The notes: generated from the sequence alone by a model not told the origin. A stretch of DNA of 64,000 nt from Brachionus manjavacas (GCA_019054805.1 JAHQIY010000002.1:2108001-2172000), one strand, 5' to 3'. Shown: positions 38,457 through 50,924, numbered from the stretch's first letter. Numbers and translations are program-made.

Positions 38457-39231
38457 CCAATAGATTAAGATATTACCGAGCTGACTAACTGGCTTAGCTC
38501 TAACTTAATCATTCATTTATAAAATACCAATCGAATATTAGAAAATTTTATTTTTTTGTTTAAACAAGTCTTAAATTTAAAAATTAATTTAATTTTTTTC
38601 GCTTTTTTTTTGTATTCGATTGCTAATCTTTTTAAAAATAAAGACAATTTATGTCTAGTTTAAGCTGCGCTCTAGATTGGTCAATCATCAAGAGTTAGAT
38701 AGATAGAAGTTTTGTATTTACCTAAAAAATAAATTTTTTCCTCTCTATCTATTATCCATACAAATCTAGATAAATAAATAACTTTAAAAAAAAATTTTCA
38801 AATAAATCTAACAGAAACAAAAATTAAATAACTAAAAAGATTAACTTTAGATTTTTATTTCGGTCTTAAGAGGTCAGTTATTTTTAGCAAGTAACAATAA
38901 GAAAAATTTAATTATTATCTTTATTTTAAATATTTTGACTAGATATTAGGCTAGATACAACATTTAGGAACACGAAATTTTCATTTTATTTGATCGCAAT
39001 ATCAAACAGCTCTTTTGTCGCTGAGGTCAATATTTTGAACATTTTTCATCAGAATAGGTTCCATCTATCAACACAAATTTAAATAAACAATAATTTTTTT
39101 TGAACTTTTTTGTTATAATCAGAAAGAGAAAAGGTTTAGTATGGCATAACTTTAAATTTAGGCACAATAAACTAAAATTTAAAATTGAAATTTTTAAGTC
39201 ATAGTAAAAAAATTAGTTCAATTTAAAATTT

Positions 39232-39969
39232 TTAGTAGTAGTAGTAATTATAATTGCTACGCTTTCGCGTTAAGTCCGGTTATATCCAGACCATAAGCAA
39301 TAATTTAGTCTTTCAAAAGTATATCTAAATTAGTTTTAAAAATGTTTGTTGATTTTGATTCTATAACTTTGTTTCCAAGCTGATTCCAATCATTGACTAT
39401 TCTGTTGGTGAAAAAGTTGAATCTTGGTGCACAGTTTTTGACAATTTCTCTTCTTAACCTGTAGTTGTTGCCTCTTGTTTTATTTACACCAAAAACCTTG
39501 TCTGGTTGTTTATACCAGTTGACTTGATCGTAATTATTGAGCAACTTAAACATTTCTAAATCACCTCTCTTTCTTCTTGTTTTAAGTGTTGTAAGTTTTA
39601 GCCTTCTTAGTCGTTCTGGATACTCTAGATTCGATAAACCTGAGATAGAACGCGTTGCTCTTCTCTGAACCTTTTCAAGTGCATCAATGTCCTTCTTTAG
39701 GTATGGGTTCCATGCCGAAACAGCAAACTCTAAATGAGGCCGAACCAGACTCTTATACATCTTACAAATAACGTTCTCACTGCGATTACTCAAGCCATTT
39801 AAGACTAACCCCAAGATTCTATTCGCTCTTGAAGCCGACGTGCTGACCTGCTTACCCCATTTCATATCACTTGTCACCATTACGCCCAAATCTCTTTGCT
39901 CGGTTGCAACTGCTAACTTCTGAACACCTTTGCTGCTTGAAATAAAAAATTCGTTCTTCGGATTGTTTT
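39232..39969 (-). mobile_element. 5'-truncated CR1/Jockey-like non-LTR retrotransposon (3' end)
   Basis: The minus strand reads through a continuous frame from about 39969 to the stop at 39305, giving the C-terminal end of a LINE reverse transcriptase: LAVATEQRDLGVMVTSDMKW, YKSLVRPHLEFAVSAWNPYL, LEKVQRRATRSISGL, ERLRRLKLTTLKTRRKRGDL, RFNFFTNRIVNDWNQLG. That block order is typical of CR1/Jockey-clade elements. The first 194 codons of this frame carry no stop, so the insertion is young. The 3' side ends in a TAC trinucleotide run (TAG on the + strand, 39232-39248), a common LINE tail, and the 5' side breaks off at an A/T-rich junction near 39970. The catalytic reverse-transcriptase and endonuclease domains are missing. 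Confidence 0.88.
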
Positions 39970-40424
39970 TTTTTTTTGTTTTTCTTTTTTTCTTTATTTC
40001 TAAATTTAAAATGAAATTTTACAACCAAATTTTTGGAAAAACCAAAGATGCAGTGAAGCCATTTACTTTTAGATTTCTTAAATTTTACTACATTCCACTA
40101 TGACCCAATAATAATGATAATATGAGCTACAACAGGTATTAGCCTGTAGAGCAAGACCAAGAGTCTCACTATGGTAGCTAAAACGAGTTACAAAACTTGA
40201 GATAAATTAACTAAAAAGAAGTTTTGTTTAATTGTAGTTGATCTTTAATATTTTTAAAAAGAATGCATCACTTTTATGCTGACCAGTCGGTTAAAAGTGC
40301 GGAACGCATGTTCAAAAACCTTAGAAAAAGAGGGGAGCTGTTTCGGGATAGTATTCTTAATAAAGTTAAATTGATCTAAATAAAAAAAAGAATACTAGCT
40401 ATTACAATTATTAATTTTCTATAA

Positions 40425-40937
40425 CGGGTGAAGACAAAGCTACCGGAATTTTTTCAAAAGGTCATTGCTCCTACATTTTTAAAGCATGAAGACTAAGCCC
40501 AAGTGATTTAGAGAGAGAATTAAAGCTTCACAAAGTTTATTCAGAAAGTTTTTTCAATCCGACTTTTGGCACCTTCTTTTGAGGTCTGCATTGATGTTAG
40601 GCTGATTTCACGCATACTTTTTAGTATACTGAGTCGCAGACTTTCCCTTTCAATTAGCTTAGGCAAATCTGCAGGACTATCCATCTTGTCGACATGATCT
40701 ATTGAATTTTCGATCACAAATTCAAATGACGCTTCTTTCTTGTGAGGGTCATAATATAAAATTTTTGTCGACAATCAATTTTTTCATAGTGTAAATTTTC
40801 GAAGGGTCTCTCTTTGATTTTTAGTTTCAGCAAGTCATTAAAATTTTTACTTCAAGTTGCATGTTTTCTGTTTTCAGACTTATGGAAGAGGAAGGTATGA
40901 CGACACAAACTTAGTCCGAAAGCTTTGTCTTCACCCG
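40425..40937. mobile_element. Small DNA element with 17-bp perfect terminal inverted repeats
   Basis: CGGGTGAAGACAAAGCT at 40425-40441 is repeated in inverse at 40921-40937, and the similarity continues imperfectly a few bases inward (A/T, T/C, then CGGA). The 513-bp span has the size of a non-autonomous transposon. I find no clear target-site duplication, so the exact family stays open. It carries a 77-codon open frame on the minus strand. Confidence 0.65.
40541..40774 (-). CDS. Open frame of 77 codons inside the TIR element, unknown
   Basis: Charged, protein-like sequence (for example MDSPADLPKLIERESLRLSI) without recognised domains. The start is GTG- or ATG-ambiguous and no splice context was found. 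It may be a relic of a transposase-associated gene or of captured host sequence. Existence as a real gene is doubtful. Confidence 0.25.
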   Translation of the reverse strand: MSTKILYYDPHKKEASFEFVIENSIDHVDKMDSPADLPKLIERESLRLSILKSMREISLTSMQTSKEGAKSRIEKTF

Positions 40938-41497
40938 ATTCACATAGAAAAAATAGATTTTGGTTTAATTAGTTTAACTTTTTTGAATTGAAATTTAGCC
41001 CTAAAAAAAGCAATGGTCACTAAATGCTTGTTGGGTGTTGACTGAACGTTGTTTGATTTTGGATAGGACCAAAAGTTTAATTAGAAGGAAAATGTTAACT
41101 GTATTTATTTTGTGAATTGGATGTTTATGCAACCGAGGGATTTAATGTTTGTGAACGAAATTAATTTTTGTTTTAACAAGATTTTAAATTTAAGTGGCCA
41201 AGCCCATGTGCTACGCAGTGGCCAATTAAAAAATTAACAAAATTAACAGGGCCTTAATTTTGCTATTGGTTTTGTTCGATTGTGAAAATGCCCGCCCTGC
41301 CAAAAAATATTCAAAATTCAAAATTTTCTTATCTATCCTTGTTAAAATTGAAAATATTTTTGAAAATCTGATTAGACGATAAATCTTTTATCGAAGCACA
41401 AATGAACTAAATGGAATTAATTAAATTTCGTATCGAATTGCATTCGATTTCAAATTTAAGTTTCTTTTTTTTGAATTTACATTTAGAGAAATAGAAG

Positions 41498-41519
41498 TCT
41501 TCTCTCCTGAGAGAGAAGA
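41498..41519. repeat. Purine/pyrimidine hairpin
   Basis: TCTTCTCTC, loop CTGA, GAGAGAAGA: a 9-bp perfect stem in a GA/CT-rich patch. GAGA-type sequence could attract GAGA-binding factors near the zinc-finger gene. That is only a suggestion. Confidence 0.6.
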
Positions 41520-43320
41520 GAATTCGAATCGGCACGAGAGAGGGCTTAATTTATTAAAATTTAGACCTAATTAGCCTGGAATAATTTTCAATTTTCCTAA
41601 AGCTTCTTTACAAAATTTAATTAATTTTATTAAAAAATGTGTACAGATAAGATTTTATTTTATTTTTTTCTAATTAAAAGAGCGTTTTAAAAAGTGTGCC
41701 CCCTCGAACTAGCTTCGTATTTCTGACATAGAAAACACCCGAAATCAATCAAATTGATTTATTTATCTTCTCATTTTTTCCTGTTCTAAGAATCTCAGAT
41801 TTCAATCGTGTGTGCTCCATGCGAACAATTTGGAGCAATTTTTCTTCTTTTTTTTATTTTTATTTTGTTTTTTTTATTTTTTCAAATCCCTACTGCATGT
41901 TTATACTTAAACTTGTTTACAATAATGATAATCGAAAACTTATGTTTAAGATATTGTTCTTTGTTAATGTCCGTGTGCCGAGGAGGAGGCGGAGGCGGAT
42001 GAACAGTGAAAAATGTTTTAAATTAACCGTTGGAATCAATGATTCGGAAAATGAGAAGCAAATTTTTGGAGATTTTCTTAGGGGCTTTATCGTTTATCTG
42101 CTGTTTATGATTTGAGGCCACATGCGCTTTTCCAAATTTAAGATTTAATTAAAAATTCATTAGTCTGATAAACCGAACTTACTGGGTTCATTAAAAATTT
42201 AAAAAATCCGTTCGATTGGAAATTTGTTGCTTTTGAACTTTTTATCCCGTTTTAAACTAACAACACATTTTTCGAATTAATTTTGTTTAATTTCCATCGA
42301 ATGTGTTCCTAATTAATTTCAAGAAAAAACAAAAAAATAAAAAGAGAAAAAAATAAAAGACTGTCTAAAGCTGACCGCCAATGGTCAAAACAATTAATTT
42401 TCCACAAAAGTTGATAAGTTCAAGCATATTGATTTTAATATTTATCGACAGCAAAATTGATTAATTTAATTTAAGTTCAAATTTAAATTTCTAGTCGAAC
42501 ATTTATTATTTCCAAGTCTCTTTCGAGTCGCCTGTCAAACCAAGATGAACTGCATGACTAGCTAATTTAGTTGACAAGCGTTTCATGTCTCCACAGAATC
42601 TAATTTATACTTGAGTGATTCAGTACATTACTGGGCCTCCGACCACGTGACATTTACTAAGCATACTTCAAAGCCTTTTTCTTTAAGTTTGCCTAATTAC
42701 CATGGACAATTAGTTAACCAAAGGAATAAATCAAAATTTGTCATTGTCAACGGTTCATTTAAATTTAAAAAAAAAATTAAATTATTAAGAAAATTTCATT
42801 ATTTTAATTTAACCTCTATTTTTTATTAGATATTAAAAAAAAAATATGTAAACACTTTATAACTTGAAATGATGAAATTAATTTTTTAAAATGTTTTAAT
42901 GATAGAATTCGGTGTTTGAGAAAACAATTAAAAAAAGCCTTTGGTTTGTAAATAAGAATTCGATTACTTTTTTGAGGCAAAATTTTTAATGTAATTCAAC
43001 TGTAAAAAAATTAATGTTTAAAAAGAATCCAAAATTTATCCCATTTTTTTTAATTTAGAATGATAAAATTTAAAAAATTTATTTTTAAATTCGATTATCA
43101 AGATATTAATGATGACAAAATTTAGAGTGCAACAACTTTGAGTTTCAATAGAAAAAAAGGTCAAAGAAATATTTTTTTAAATCAAAAATAATAATTTAAT
43201 TATTTTTCATAATACTAATCTAAATAACTCATTTTTTCAACAAGAATAAAGTTATTTTTATTCTTATTAATGCACATTATGATTCCTGAATAATAATTAT
43301 TTTTTTATAAAATATAAATT

Positions 43321-43411
43321 TAAAAATTGAGCAATAAAAATCAAAATATTAATCATTCTTAAGATATTGTTTATAGTGAATGGAAAAAGTGCTTTTATTG
43401 CTCAATTTTTA
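43321..43411. repeat. 19-bp perfect inverted repeat
   Basis: TAAAAATTGAGCAATAAAA (43321-43339) is mirrored by TTTTATTGCTCAATTTTTA (43393-43411), with a 53-nt loop. The right arm falls inside the first unit of the tandem repeat that follows. Confidence 0.8.
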
Positions 43412-44050
43412 GATTAATCAACTTTTTAGGTGATAAACTAAATTTATTTTATTTGTTGTTATTTATAATTAAAAAAATTTCGGGTTTTCCCCAGAGTCTC
43501 TTTGTCCGAACAGCTTTAACTTTCTTGTCATTAATATTATGTAAATATTATGTAAAATTCAGTGGAAAAAAATTGATATTAAGGGAGAAATACAATTAAA
43601 TTAAACTATAAGTAAAAGTTAATTTTTAATTTAAATCTTAAGCCATTGTTTGATCAATTAGCGCAAGACTTGATCTGTACTGAATGGAAAAGGGGACTTT
43701 TTTGTTGACTCAACTTGTAGATTTATAAATTATTTAGATAATTAAGTAAATTCATTTTATTTAATTATTGAAAAAAAATTGTGTTTCCTCATAGTCTCTT
43801 TGTCCGATCAGCTAAAACTTTCTTGTCACAATACAATTTAAAATTAAGTAGAAAAAAAATAATTTTAAGGAATAAAAATATTTAAATAAAATTAAAAAAG
43901 AATTATTATTAATTTAAATCTTTAGCTATTGTTCAATTATTTTAATTTTAATGATGTTCAGACTTGATTTGTATTGAATGGTACAAGTGCTTTTTTTTTG
44001 CTCAATTTTTAAATTAATAAACTCTTTAGATAATTAACTAGATTTGATAG
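43377..44050. repeat. Diverged tandem repeat, two and a fraction units of about 300 bp
   Basis: Units begin at 43377, 43681 and 43975 with TGAATGG followed by a run that reaches GCTCAATTTTTA or a variant. The first two also share AGTCTCTTTGTCCGA..CAGCT and ACTTTCTTGTCA some 120 bp in. Spacing is 304 and 294 bp. Units are clearly related but substituted and indel-bearing, so the array is old. It ends about 0.9 kb upstream of the zinc-finger start codon. Confidence 0.8.
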
Positions 44051-44706
44051 ATAAGTTTAAAAAAATTTAGAGAAATTTTAATCCAAGCATCCGTTTCTAA
44101 TCGACATTCAATAATTTATTTATTCAATTTAGTATCAATATTGCGTAATTAAGAGATAATATTTATGAAAAAAATATATACAAAAAATAACATTCAACAT
44201 CTAAATTTATGTTGCGTGGCCAATGTAAACTTTAGCGTTTGATTGTAATCGAAAAAATCTGTAAAAACAAACAAACTAATTCCGGATGTGGTTTAAAGTT
44301 GAATTTTATTTAAAAAAAAACTAAAAGCGGATGCTAAAAAATGACCACATTTTATTTAAACAAAAAAAATTGTTCAACAGTTTAAATAGTTGGGCCGAAT
44401 AGACCAGCTCTTTTAAGTTAATTAATATTTAGATTGCGTGTGTCGAAAAAAAATTGATGAACTCTTTATTCCAGTGGTCAGTCAGGCTCGCTTCAGGAAA
44501 TCAAACACAGCCACATTTTCTAAACAAGATTAATAACTATAATTGCAATTAAACAAATCCCTCTAGTAAAGCCACAAAGAAATCGGTTTCGTATCAATCG
44601 AAATCGATTAAATTTTAATAAACTTTTAATTCACGCGATTTTCTCCGATCGAAACAAAAATCGCCTACTACGACCTCTTCTCTTTTCTCTTAACACCCCA
44701 CTAAAA
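44051..44706. other. Upstream region of the zinc-finger gene
   Basis: AT-rich, becoming slightly more GC-rich toward 44480-44700, which probably marks promoter or 5'UTR sequence. No exon is demonstrable. Confidence 0.4.
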
Positions 44707-44766
44707 TTTTTTCCCATTTTTTTCCCATTTTTTTCCCCATTTTTTCTCATTTTTTCTCATTTTTTA
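44707..44766 (+). repeat. Pyrimidine-rich tandem tract (TTTTTTCCCA-like units)
   Basis: About six imperfect copies of a 10-bp T6-CCCA/CTCA unit. It is followed 30 bp later by TTCTTGTTCTAG (AG at 44796-44797), so it could be an extended polypyrimidine tract for a 5'UTR splice acceptor just before the zinc-finger coding exon. Confidence 0.6.
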
Positions 44767-44936
44767 CAAATCTAATACTCCTTTGTTCTTGTTCTAGAAG
44801 CGTCTTTTGTTTTTGTTAATGATTACCGAGATTACCTACAACGAGTTGTAAACAAATCTTCCGACAATCTTCCAGCAAAATCAGACCACTTCAGCAAACA
44901 AGCAAAAAAAAAAAAAGAATAAAAACAGAAATTAAA

Positions 44937-47835
44937 ATGCACAAAGTGATCGGTTCGTCGACAAATGGCAGCGCGGCCCAAGTCAGCACACAGCTGAAGA
45001 ACAAGCTTAAGATGACATCTAGCTCGGGAGGGGCGGACAGCGCCACCTCTCAATTCGACATAAACTCGCTGATGATGGCCGCAGCGTTGATGGCCGCACA
45101 GAACCCGTCGCAGAACCCATTCGGCCAAATGAAGCCGAGCGACATGGACGAAGAGGACGAGAGCGACTCGAACTACTTGAACAAAGTGCGCCGGCTCAAG
45201 CCGCTGAGCAGCCTGAACGAAAAGGAGATGATGGGCGACGAGCTGAAGGAGTCGGCGAGCGGCGCCAAAAAGCGCAAGCGAACTTGGCACGGCCAAATGA
45301 GCAATGGGCACTCGCAGGACGAGGCGGACGGCGACCACGTCGTCGACCAGTCCAACAACGAAAACTTGGACTCGGCGTCGCTGCACAAGTCAAGGCGAAA
45401 GTCGCGAATATCGCTGCATTTGAACGAGTCGTCCAACAAACTAATCTACGACCACGAGTCCAACCAGGACTACGACGACGAACACTACGCCGAGCACAAG
45501 GACGACGACAAGACCGAGAGAACGAAATCGCCCGTTTTGAGCGAGTGCGGCGACGATCAAGCCGACAAGAACGCGTCGTTTGTCAGCCACGACAATAACG
45601 AGTACGCGGCCAGCGAAGCCAACCACTACTACTGTGATAATGAGGACGAAGGCGAGCAGGAGACAAGCAGCAAAAAGTGCAAGCTGGACGATGCTAAAAA
45701 GTCGGGCACAATCAACGGCAAGGCGAACGCGCTCTCCACCCAACAGCAGCAGTTGTTCGCGATGGCCGCCGCCGCCGCCGCTGCCAATGCGGCCGCCACT
45801 GCCACCGCCACCTCGTCACAACACTTCAGCCAAAAAATATTTCACGTGGACGCCTACTGCTATCTGTGCAAAAAAGAATTCTGCAACAAATACTTTCTCA
45901 AGACCCACTTGGCCAACAAACACAAGGTGTTCTTGAACGGCTCCGATCTCAACACTCTGTCCGGCGCTTCCATGTCCAAGCTTCAGAACGAGCTGAACGA
46001 GCGCAACAAGCAGAAGGCCGGCGGCGGCGGTGGCTGTGGCGGTGGTGCCATCAACAACCAGCAGAACCGGTCGTTCTCGGCCTCGTCGTCTGCGTCCACC
46101 AACTCGGAGACGTCGTCCGCCTCCATTTCGCCAGTGCCTCAGCACGGCTTTCAGCACCAGCCGTTGCAGTTGATGAGCGCCAAAATGGCCAAGACACACG
46201 AAGAAATGATCATGAGCGCCTATCACAAATTGACCCACGGCACTGTCGACTCTCCACACAACGCCGGCTCAAACAACAATGCCGGCCTAGTCGAGGACTT
46301 TTGTGAACTCTGCAACAAACAATTCTGCAACAAGTACTATTTAAAAAAGCACAAATACGACGTGCACGGAATCACCATTGACAACAACATCAAATCCTAT
46401 AAAAAAATTGAGGAATCGGCCGCCATCAATGCTCACCAACACCATAACCAACAACAACAACAACAGCAACAGCAACAACAGCAAAGTTTAAGTCACTCAA
46501 AATCGAGTCAAAATCTGTCACATGTTAACAATAGCAGTAGCAGCAGCAGCAGTAACAGCAGCAGCAGCAGCAGCTCGACTAAAAACGGAGTTCAGCCAAA
46601 CTTTAACCTGGCACTGTTCGGCGGGGCTCAATCAGGCCACCATCCATTGGCGCTGGCAGCAGCGGCCGCCAACATGATGTTCGTCAATCCGTACATGTCT
46701 CCGATGATGCAGTTGCCGCCGCACGTGCTCCCAGTCAATGGACAATCAATGGCCAATTCAACATCGCCCTCGTCCAACTCCTCGTCCAATCTAGACCTAG
46801 TGAGCATGAAGTTGAACGGCGCCTACGCGCACCACAAGACAGACGAAGCCAAGGAAACAGCAACACCAGCGAAGGCAAAGGCAACCGGCTCGGTCGTGTG
46901 CGACCTCTGCAAAAAAGAATTCTTCAACGAAGAGTACTTGCGCTTGCACAAATTGAACAAGCACAGAGTGGAAATGGACGGCGAGCCAAGCAACCAACAC
47001 TCACAGCAGCAGCAGCCGCAACAACAGCAACAGTCGCCTGGCCCACTGGACCATGCCGAATCCAACGACAACAACGAACAAATGGCCAAAAATTTTCTCG
47101 CCAATCTTAAGACCCAACAGCAGCAGCATCAATTCGCGTCACAGTTCGACGTGTTCGGCGGCAACGCTGCCGCTGCCGCTGCTGCTGCTGCCGCGGCCGC
47201 CGCAGCCGCCGGCATTCCAACACCGGCCATTTTCGGCATAATGGACTCGTACTTTGCGGCCAAAATGGCCGACAGGGTCACATGCGACATCTGCAACAAA
47301 CAAGTGTGCAACAAGTACTTTTTGAAGACCCACAAGCTCAAGGTGCACGGCATCGCCGAGTCTAGTTCGATGGGCGCCAACGAGTGCGACCAGGAAATCG
47401 GAGAAGTGAGCAAAAGTGAGAGCGACCACGAGCCGAATGCTTTCGCGGAGAACACTGATCCGGACGAAGATCGACTGACTGGTTCGCCCAATGTTAACAA
47501 AGCGAGTGTTGCTGCCGACGCTTCCATTAGCTCTCAAACGGCCAAGAGACCGCCGGCGCTTGCCCGCGTCTCCTGCCACATATGCCGCAAAGAACTGTGC
47601 AACAAGTACTTTTTGAAGTCGCATTTGCTCAATGCGCATCAGATTCAAGCCGACGACAGCTTGATTAACTCGCTGGTCGAGGCCTCGTGTGGCGAAAAGT
47701 ACGCCAAGTGCGATTCGGCTGTGTCGCCGTCCGCCTCCATGCGAAGCGCCAGTTCTAACCAAAAGAGCAGGCGGAGCGAGCAGATGGACCACGAGGCGCT
47801 GCAGGTGGATGAGCAGAAATTGTGTGATGGTGTTG

Positions 47836-47867
<32 letters not shown>

Positions 47868-48152
47868 GATTACGACGAGCAGAAGAGTGCACACTTGATG
47901 GACTTGACGCCCAAGACCAATGCCACTGACTCTTCGTGCAATTTGCAAGCGTTTTGGCTCGAGTGTCAAGATGACGAAGAGTGCAATGGCAATTTTGTGC
48001 CATGCATGGTCTATTTACCGGTTAAAAGTAAACTTGCCAATTCGATTTCGCTCAAAGTCACTTTGAAGCCTTTGGACTTGGATGCAAGAGCGGCCCAGGA
48101 TGCTACCGACCAGCAAGAGATCATGGCCCAAGATTCTAATGAGCAACATTAG
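44937..48152 (+). CDS. Five-finger C2H2 zinc-finger protein, GC-rich single coding exon
   Basis: 1071 aa from ATG 44937 to TAG. Five C2H2 fingers share one unusual pattern, C-x2-C-x-K-x2-CNKYFLK-x-H-x4-H: Cys308/Cys311/His324/His329, Cys456/459/His472/477, Cys655/658/His671/676, Cys783/786/His799/804 and Cys880/883/His896/901. Finger 3 departs most (FFNEEYLRLH). Fingers are spread far apart rather than in tandem, separated by low-complexity Gln, Ser, Ala, Gly and Asp runs. A non-repetitive C-terminal block (FVPCMVYLPVKSKLANSISL) looks conserved and may be a domain of its own. Likely a nuclear DNA-binding regulator; I recognise the finger type as a family but cannot name the gene. The exon is about half G+C by eye in a very AT-rich region, which also creates many false antisense open frames. 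Confidence 0.93.
46453..46577 (+). repeat. CAA/CAG and AGC triplet runs (poly-Gln then poly-Ser)
   Basis: Glutamine-coding CAA/CAG triplets at about 46453-46485, then AGC/AGT serine triplets at about 46530-46577, in frame in the zinc-finger gene. Mixed codons at the edges suggest selection on the protein as well as slippage. A similar GCC/GCT poly-Ala run lies at about 47164-47212. Confidence 0.85.
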
Positions 48153-50924
48153 GCAATTGGTGTCGAGGATTAAATTATTTTTCAAAATGGGTATATTAGG
48201 GAGAATGAGCTTTTTTAGATATTTTAATCATCGAGTCATATATCCGGATAACTAATTGATTTTGTTAGTGAAATTTTTGTAAATTTTTTTCCCCTTTTGT
48301 TTTTTTATTTTTTTTTGTTTTTTTTTTGTTCTATTATTTAAATTCCTTCAAATTTTGTTGCGAGAGCATATGAAGACATACAGTCTTGGCTACTTCCGTT
48401 TTTGTAACAAAGTACCCTTGACAATTGTATATTAGAGTGTTGAAAATTGTAAAATTTTTTTTTCATCTTCAAAAAAAAATCATAAAAATTTTCTAAATAT
48501 TAGACAAAAATGGCTTTTTTTAATCGAGTTTTTTGTGCATTTATTTCTTGTTCTTTTTATTTTTTTATTTTAACATTTTAAATTCCCTGTATTTCTAATT
48601 ACTTCCTAAACATCTTAAAAATTGTTGAATTGTTATATGTGAGTATTTTGGAATAATTCCGCATAGAAAGACAACTTATCTTTGCGCAAATCACTGATAT
48701 TGTTATTCAAGTTGAAATCTAATTTACCGAAATATTTGAGTTTTAATCAAAATTAAAGAAATTAATCCTTTTTTTTATTTTCTATTTGTTTTTTTTTTCT
48801 TTTTTGTTTCTAAAACTTGATTTATTTATTAAATTTAATTTTTTTTTAATTAATTAAAATAAATACTTTAAAAAATTACGCTTTTATTTTTATATGTTTT
48901 TTGATGTTAATACAAATCAAAAATACGAATGGTTCAGGTTTGGTTTGGAAGAAAATAATTTTAATTTAGGTTCTATCTTTAAAAGTGATGAAATCGAATA
49001 TGTATATTTGTATCGATATTTAAATAATCAACCTCTCGATTGAAAATTAGATTGTAATATGATGTCTGAATATAAATAGATTTGCAAAAATATGCTTAAA
49101 TATTATTTTATTTTAAATAAATTGGATCTTTAAAACATTCAAATTAAAATTTTAAAGAGGAAAATTTTTCAAAAACTGAATATTATTAATATTCGATTTA
49201 GTTTCTGAAAAAATTAAAAGATAAATTTGAATTTACAAATATTCATAAAATTTGAGTAATCAATTTTGTGTCAAATTTTTACCAATCAACCGATTCTTCA
49301 TGCATTTTCTGGATTTAGTATATTACGACGGTCTCATATATTATACTTGGTACAAAAAAAATGTTGTTCTAATGGAACTATCATCGCAGGAGCAAAAGAA
49401 GCTTAAATGAAAATCTGATAAAAAATGAGATAGTTTTCCTAATTTTTTTTTCAAAACTCTAAAGTTTCATAATTTGGCAGGTTCTAGATTGTACTCATAG
49501 AGCTCCTTTATCTTTGGCATTTAATTTTGCGTAAGTTTTTTTTAAACTGATAATCTGTCACGAATAATTAATTATAAATTGTTCATTTGTACAATATACT
49601 AAATAAAATGATTAAAACTCTCAGACACAAAATAACTTGAATTATAAATGAATATTCAGATTCTTAAATTTTTAATTTTTAAAATTCAAATTGGTTTATA
49701 TTTTTGTGTTTGAATTACAAAATGTTTCCACTGCTGAAATAACATTGCAAAAGTGCAATGCTTAAAATATTTTTTCAGTTTCAAATAAAAAAATAATTTC
49801 AAGTGAATATTGCAAGCATTTTCATATTTATTTGAAAAATGGAAAATTCTGTTTAACTTTAAACAAGAAATATAAATTTAACCATCGAGTTTTAAGATTT
49901 TATTAAATCATTAATGAATTCATTATAAAACAAATCAATTTTAAATATTAAATCTTAAGTCACATGATTCAAAAAACGACTCAACATCATTAATTTTAAA
50001 TTAGATGAAAGCAAAATTTTGGATAAAATGAATTCCTTCGGATTTGAAATAAAAGTTTTGAATAAATGGTAATCAAAACGGGCGTTGAGATAAGGAAAAT
50101 AATATATGGTTTTGATAACCTTTGATTCATTAAATGCTTTTCAATTTTAAGTTATGTTCGTATTTTAAATTAAAAACATTCAGTTTTAGAATTTAATTAA
50201 AAAAATAATTTAACAATATTCAACATTTATTCGATTATACTCTTTTCGAATATATTTTTCAATTTTTTTTATTTTACAGTTTCAATTTATGTCCAAAATA
50301 CTAATTCGATTCTTTCACTTACCTTAATTCAAAACAATAATTAAAATCAGGAATTTGTTTTTAGACAAATTAGTGCTGGTTAATTTTTTTTAAACCATAA
50401 AAGCTAAAATTAATTGATAAAATATGTGAATAATTGACTTAAAGAAAATAAACAAAACCTTTTATTTGAAGAATTTTTAGACATGGTATGAAAATAATTT
50501 TGAAAATGATTCATTAGAATATTTTAATTTAATTTTTATTTTGTTTTAATCTAGTTTGAATATTTTAAACAAAAATGAAAAAAAAGAACTTCAACCAGTA
50601 TTATTTATTTATTTGTTTATCTATACCGAACTAAAGCTCTTTTAGATTAAATAAGAATTAAATTAGCAAAAGAGTAAAAATAAATTAAAAATTTAATATA
50701 AAGCAAAATAATGGAAAATTAATATGAAAAAATAAAAAAAGTTAAAAAGCTAAATTGAAAAACTAATGACAGGTGCTACATATTTAAGAATTGAATAGTA
50801 CGGAAAAAAACGAAACAGTATCTTAATATATTCAGATTTTCAATATGTCTTGCCTACGCCATGGCACCACTGCGAACGTCAACCAGTCAGTCTAGTATCA
50901 CCAATGGAACAGAATGACTCAATC

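Larger units (their letters stand above)
26379..39231. other. Gene desert, first part
   Basis: Nearly 13 kb of AT-rich sequence with no convincing exon. Two open frames on the minus strand (36383-36610, which contains DIGPFFKEEQFYAAIKDIVF, and 37136-37429) have protein-like stretches but no splice or start context and may be decayed genes or repeats. Two strong hairpins are listed separately. The size is out of scale with the compact left half of the window and suggests distal regulatory DNA or an unannotated 5'UTR intron of the zinc-finger gene at 44937. Confidence 0.45.

Noticed and set aside
41519-41537. GAATTCGAATCGGCACGAG, reminiscent of an EcoRI cDNA-cloning adapter
   Set aside because: The real adapter lacks the inserted GAATC-like bases, the flanks are ordinary genomic sequence, and one near-match in 64 kb of assembled DNA is best taken as coincidence.
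41808-42115. Overlapping open frames with Phe-rich and Arg/Gly-rich parts
   Set aside because: The sequence is T-run plus a short GGAGGC purine run; no protein features.
44832-48003. Many long open frames antisense or in alternative frames to the zinc-finger gene, up to 276 codons
   Set aside because: They follow from the high GC content and triplet runs of the exon; their translations are low-complexity (poly-Val, poly-Ile, poly-Ala) and lack domains.
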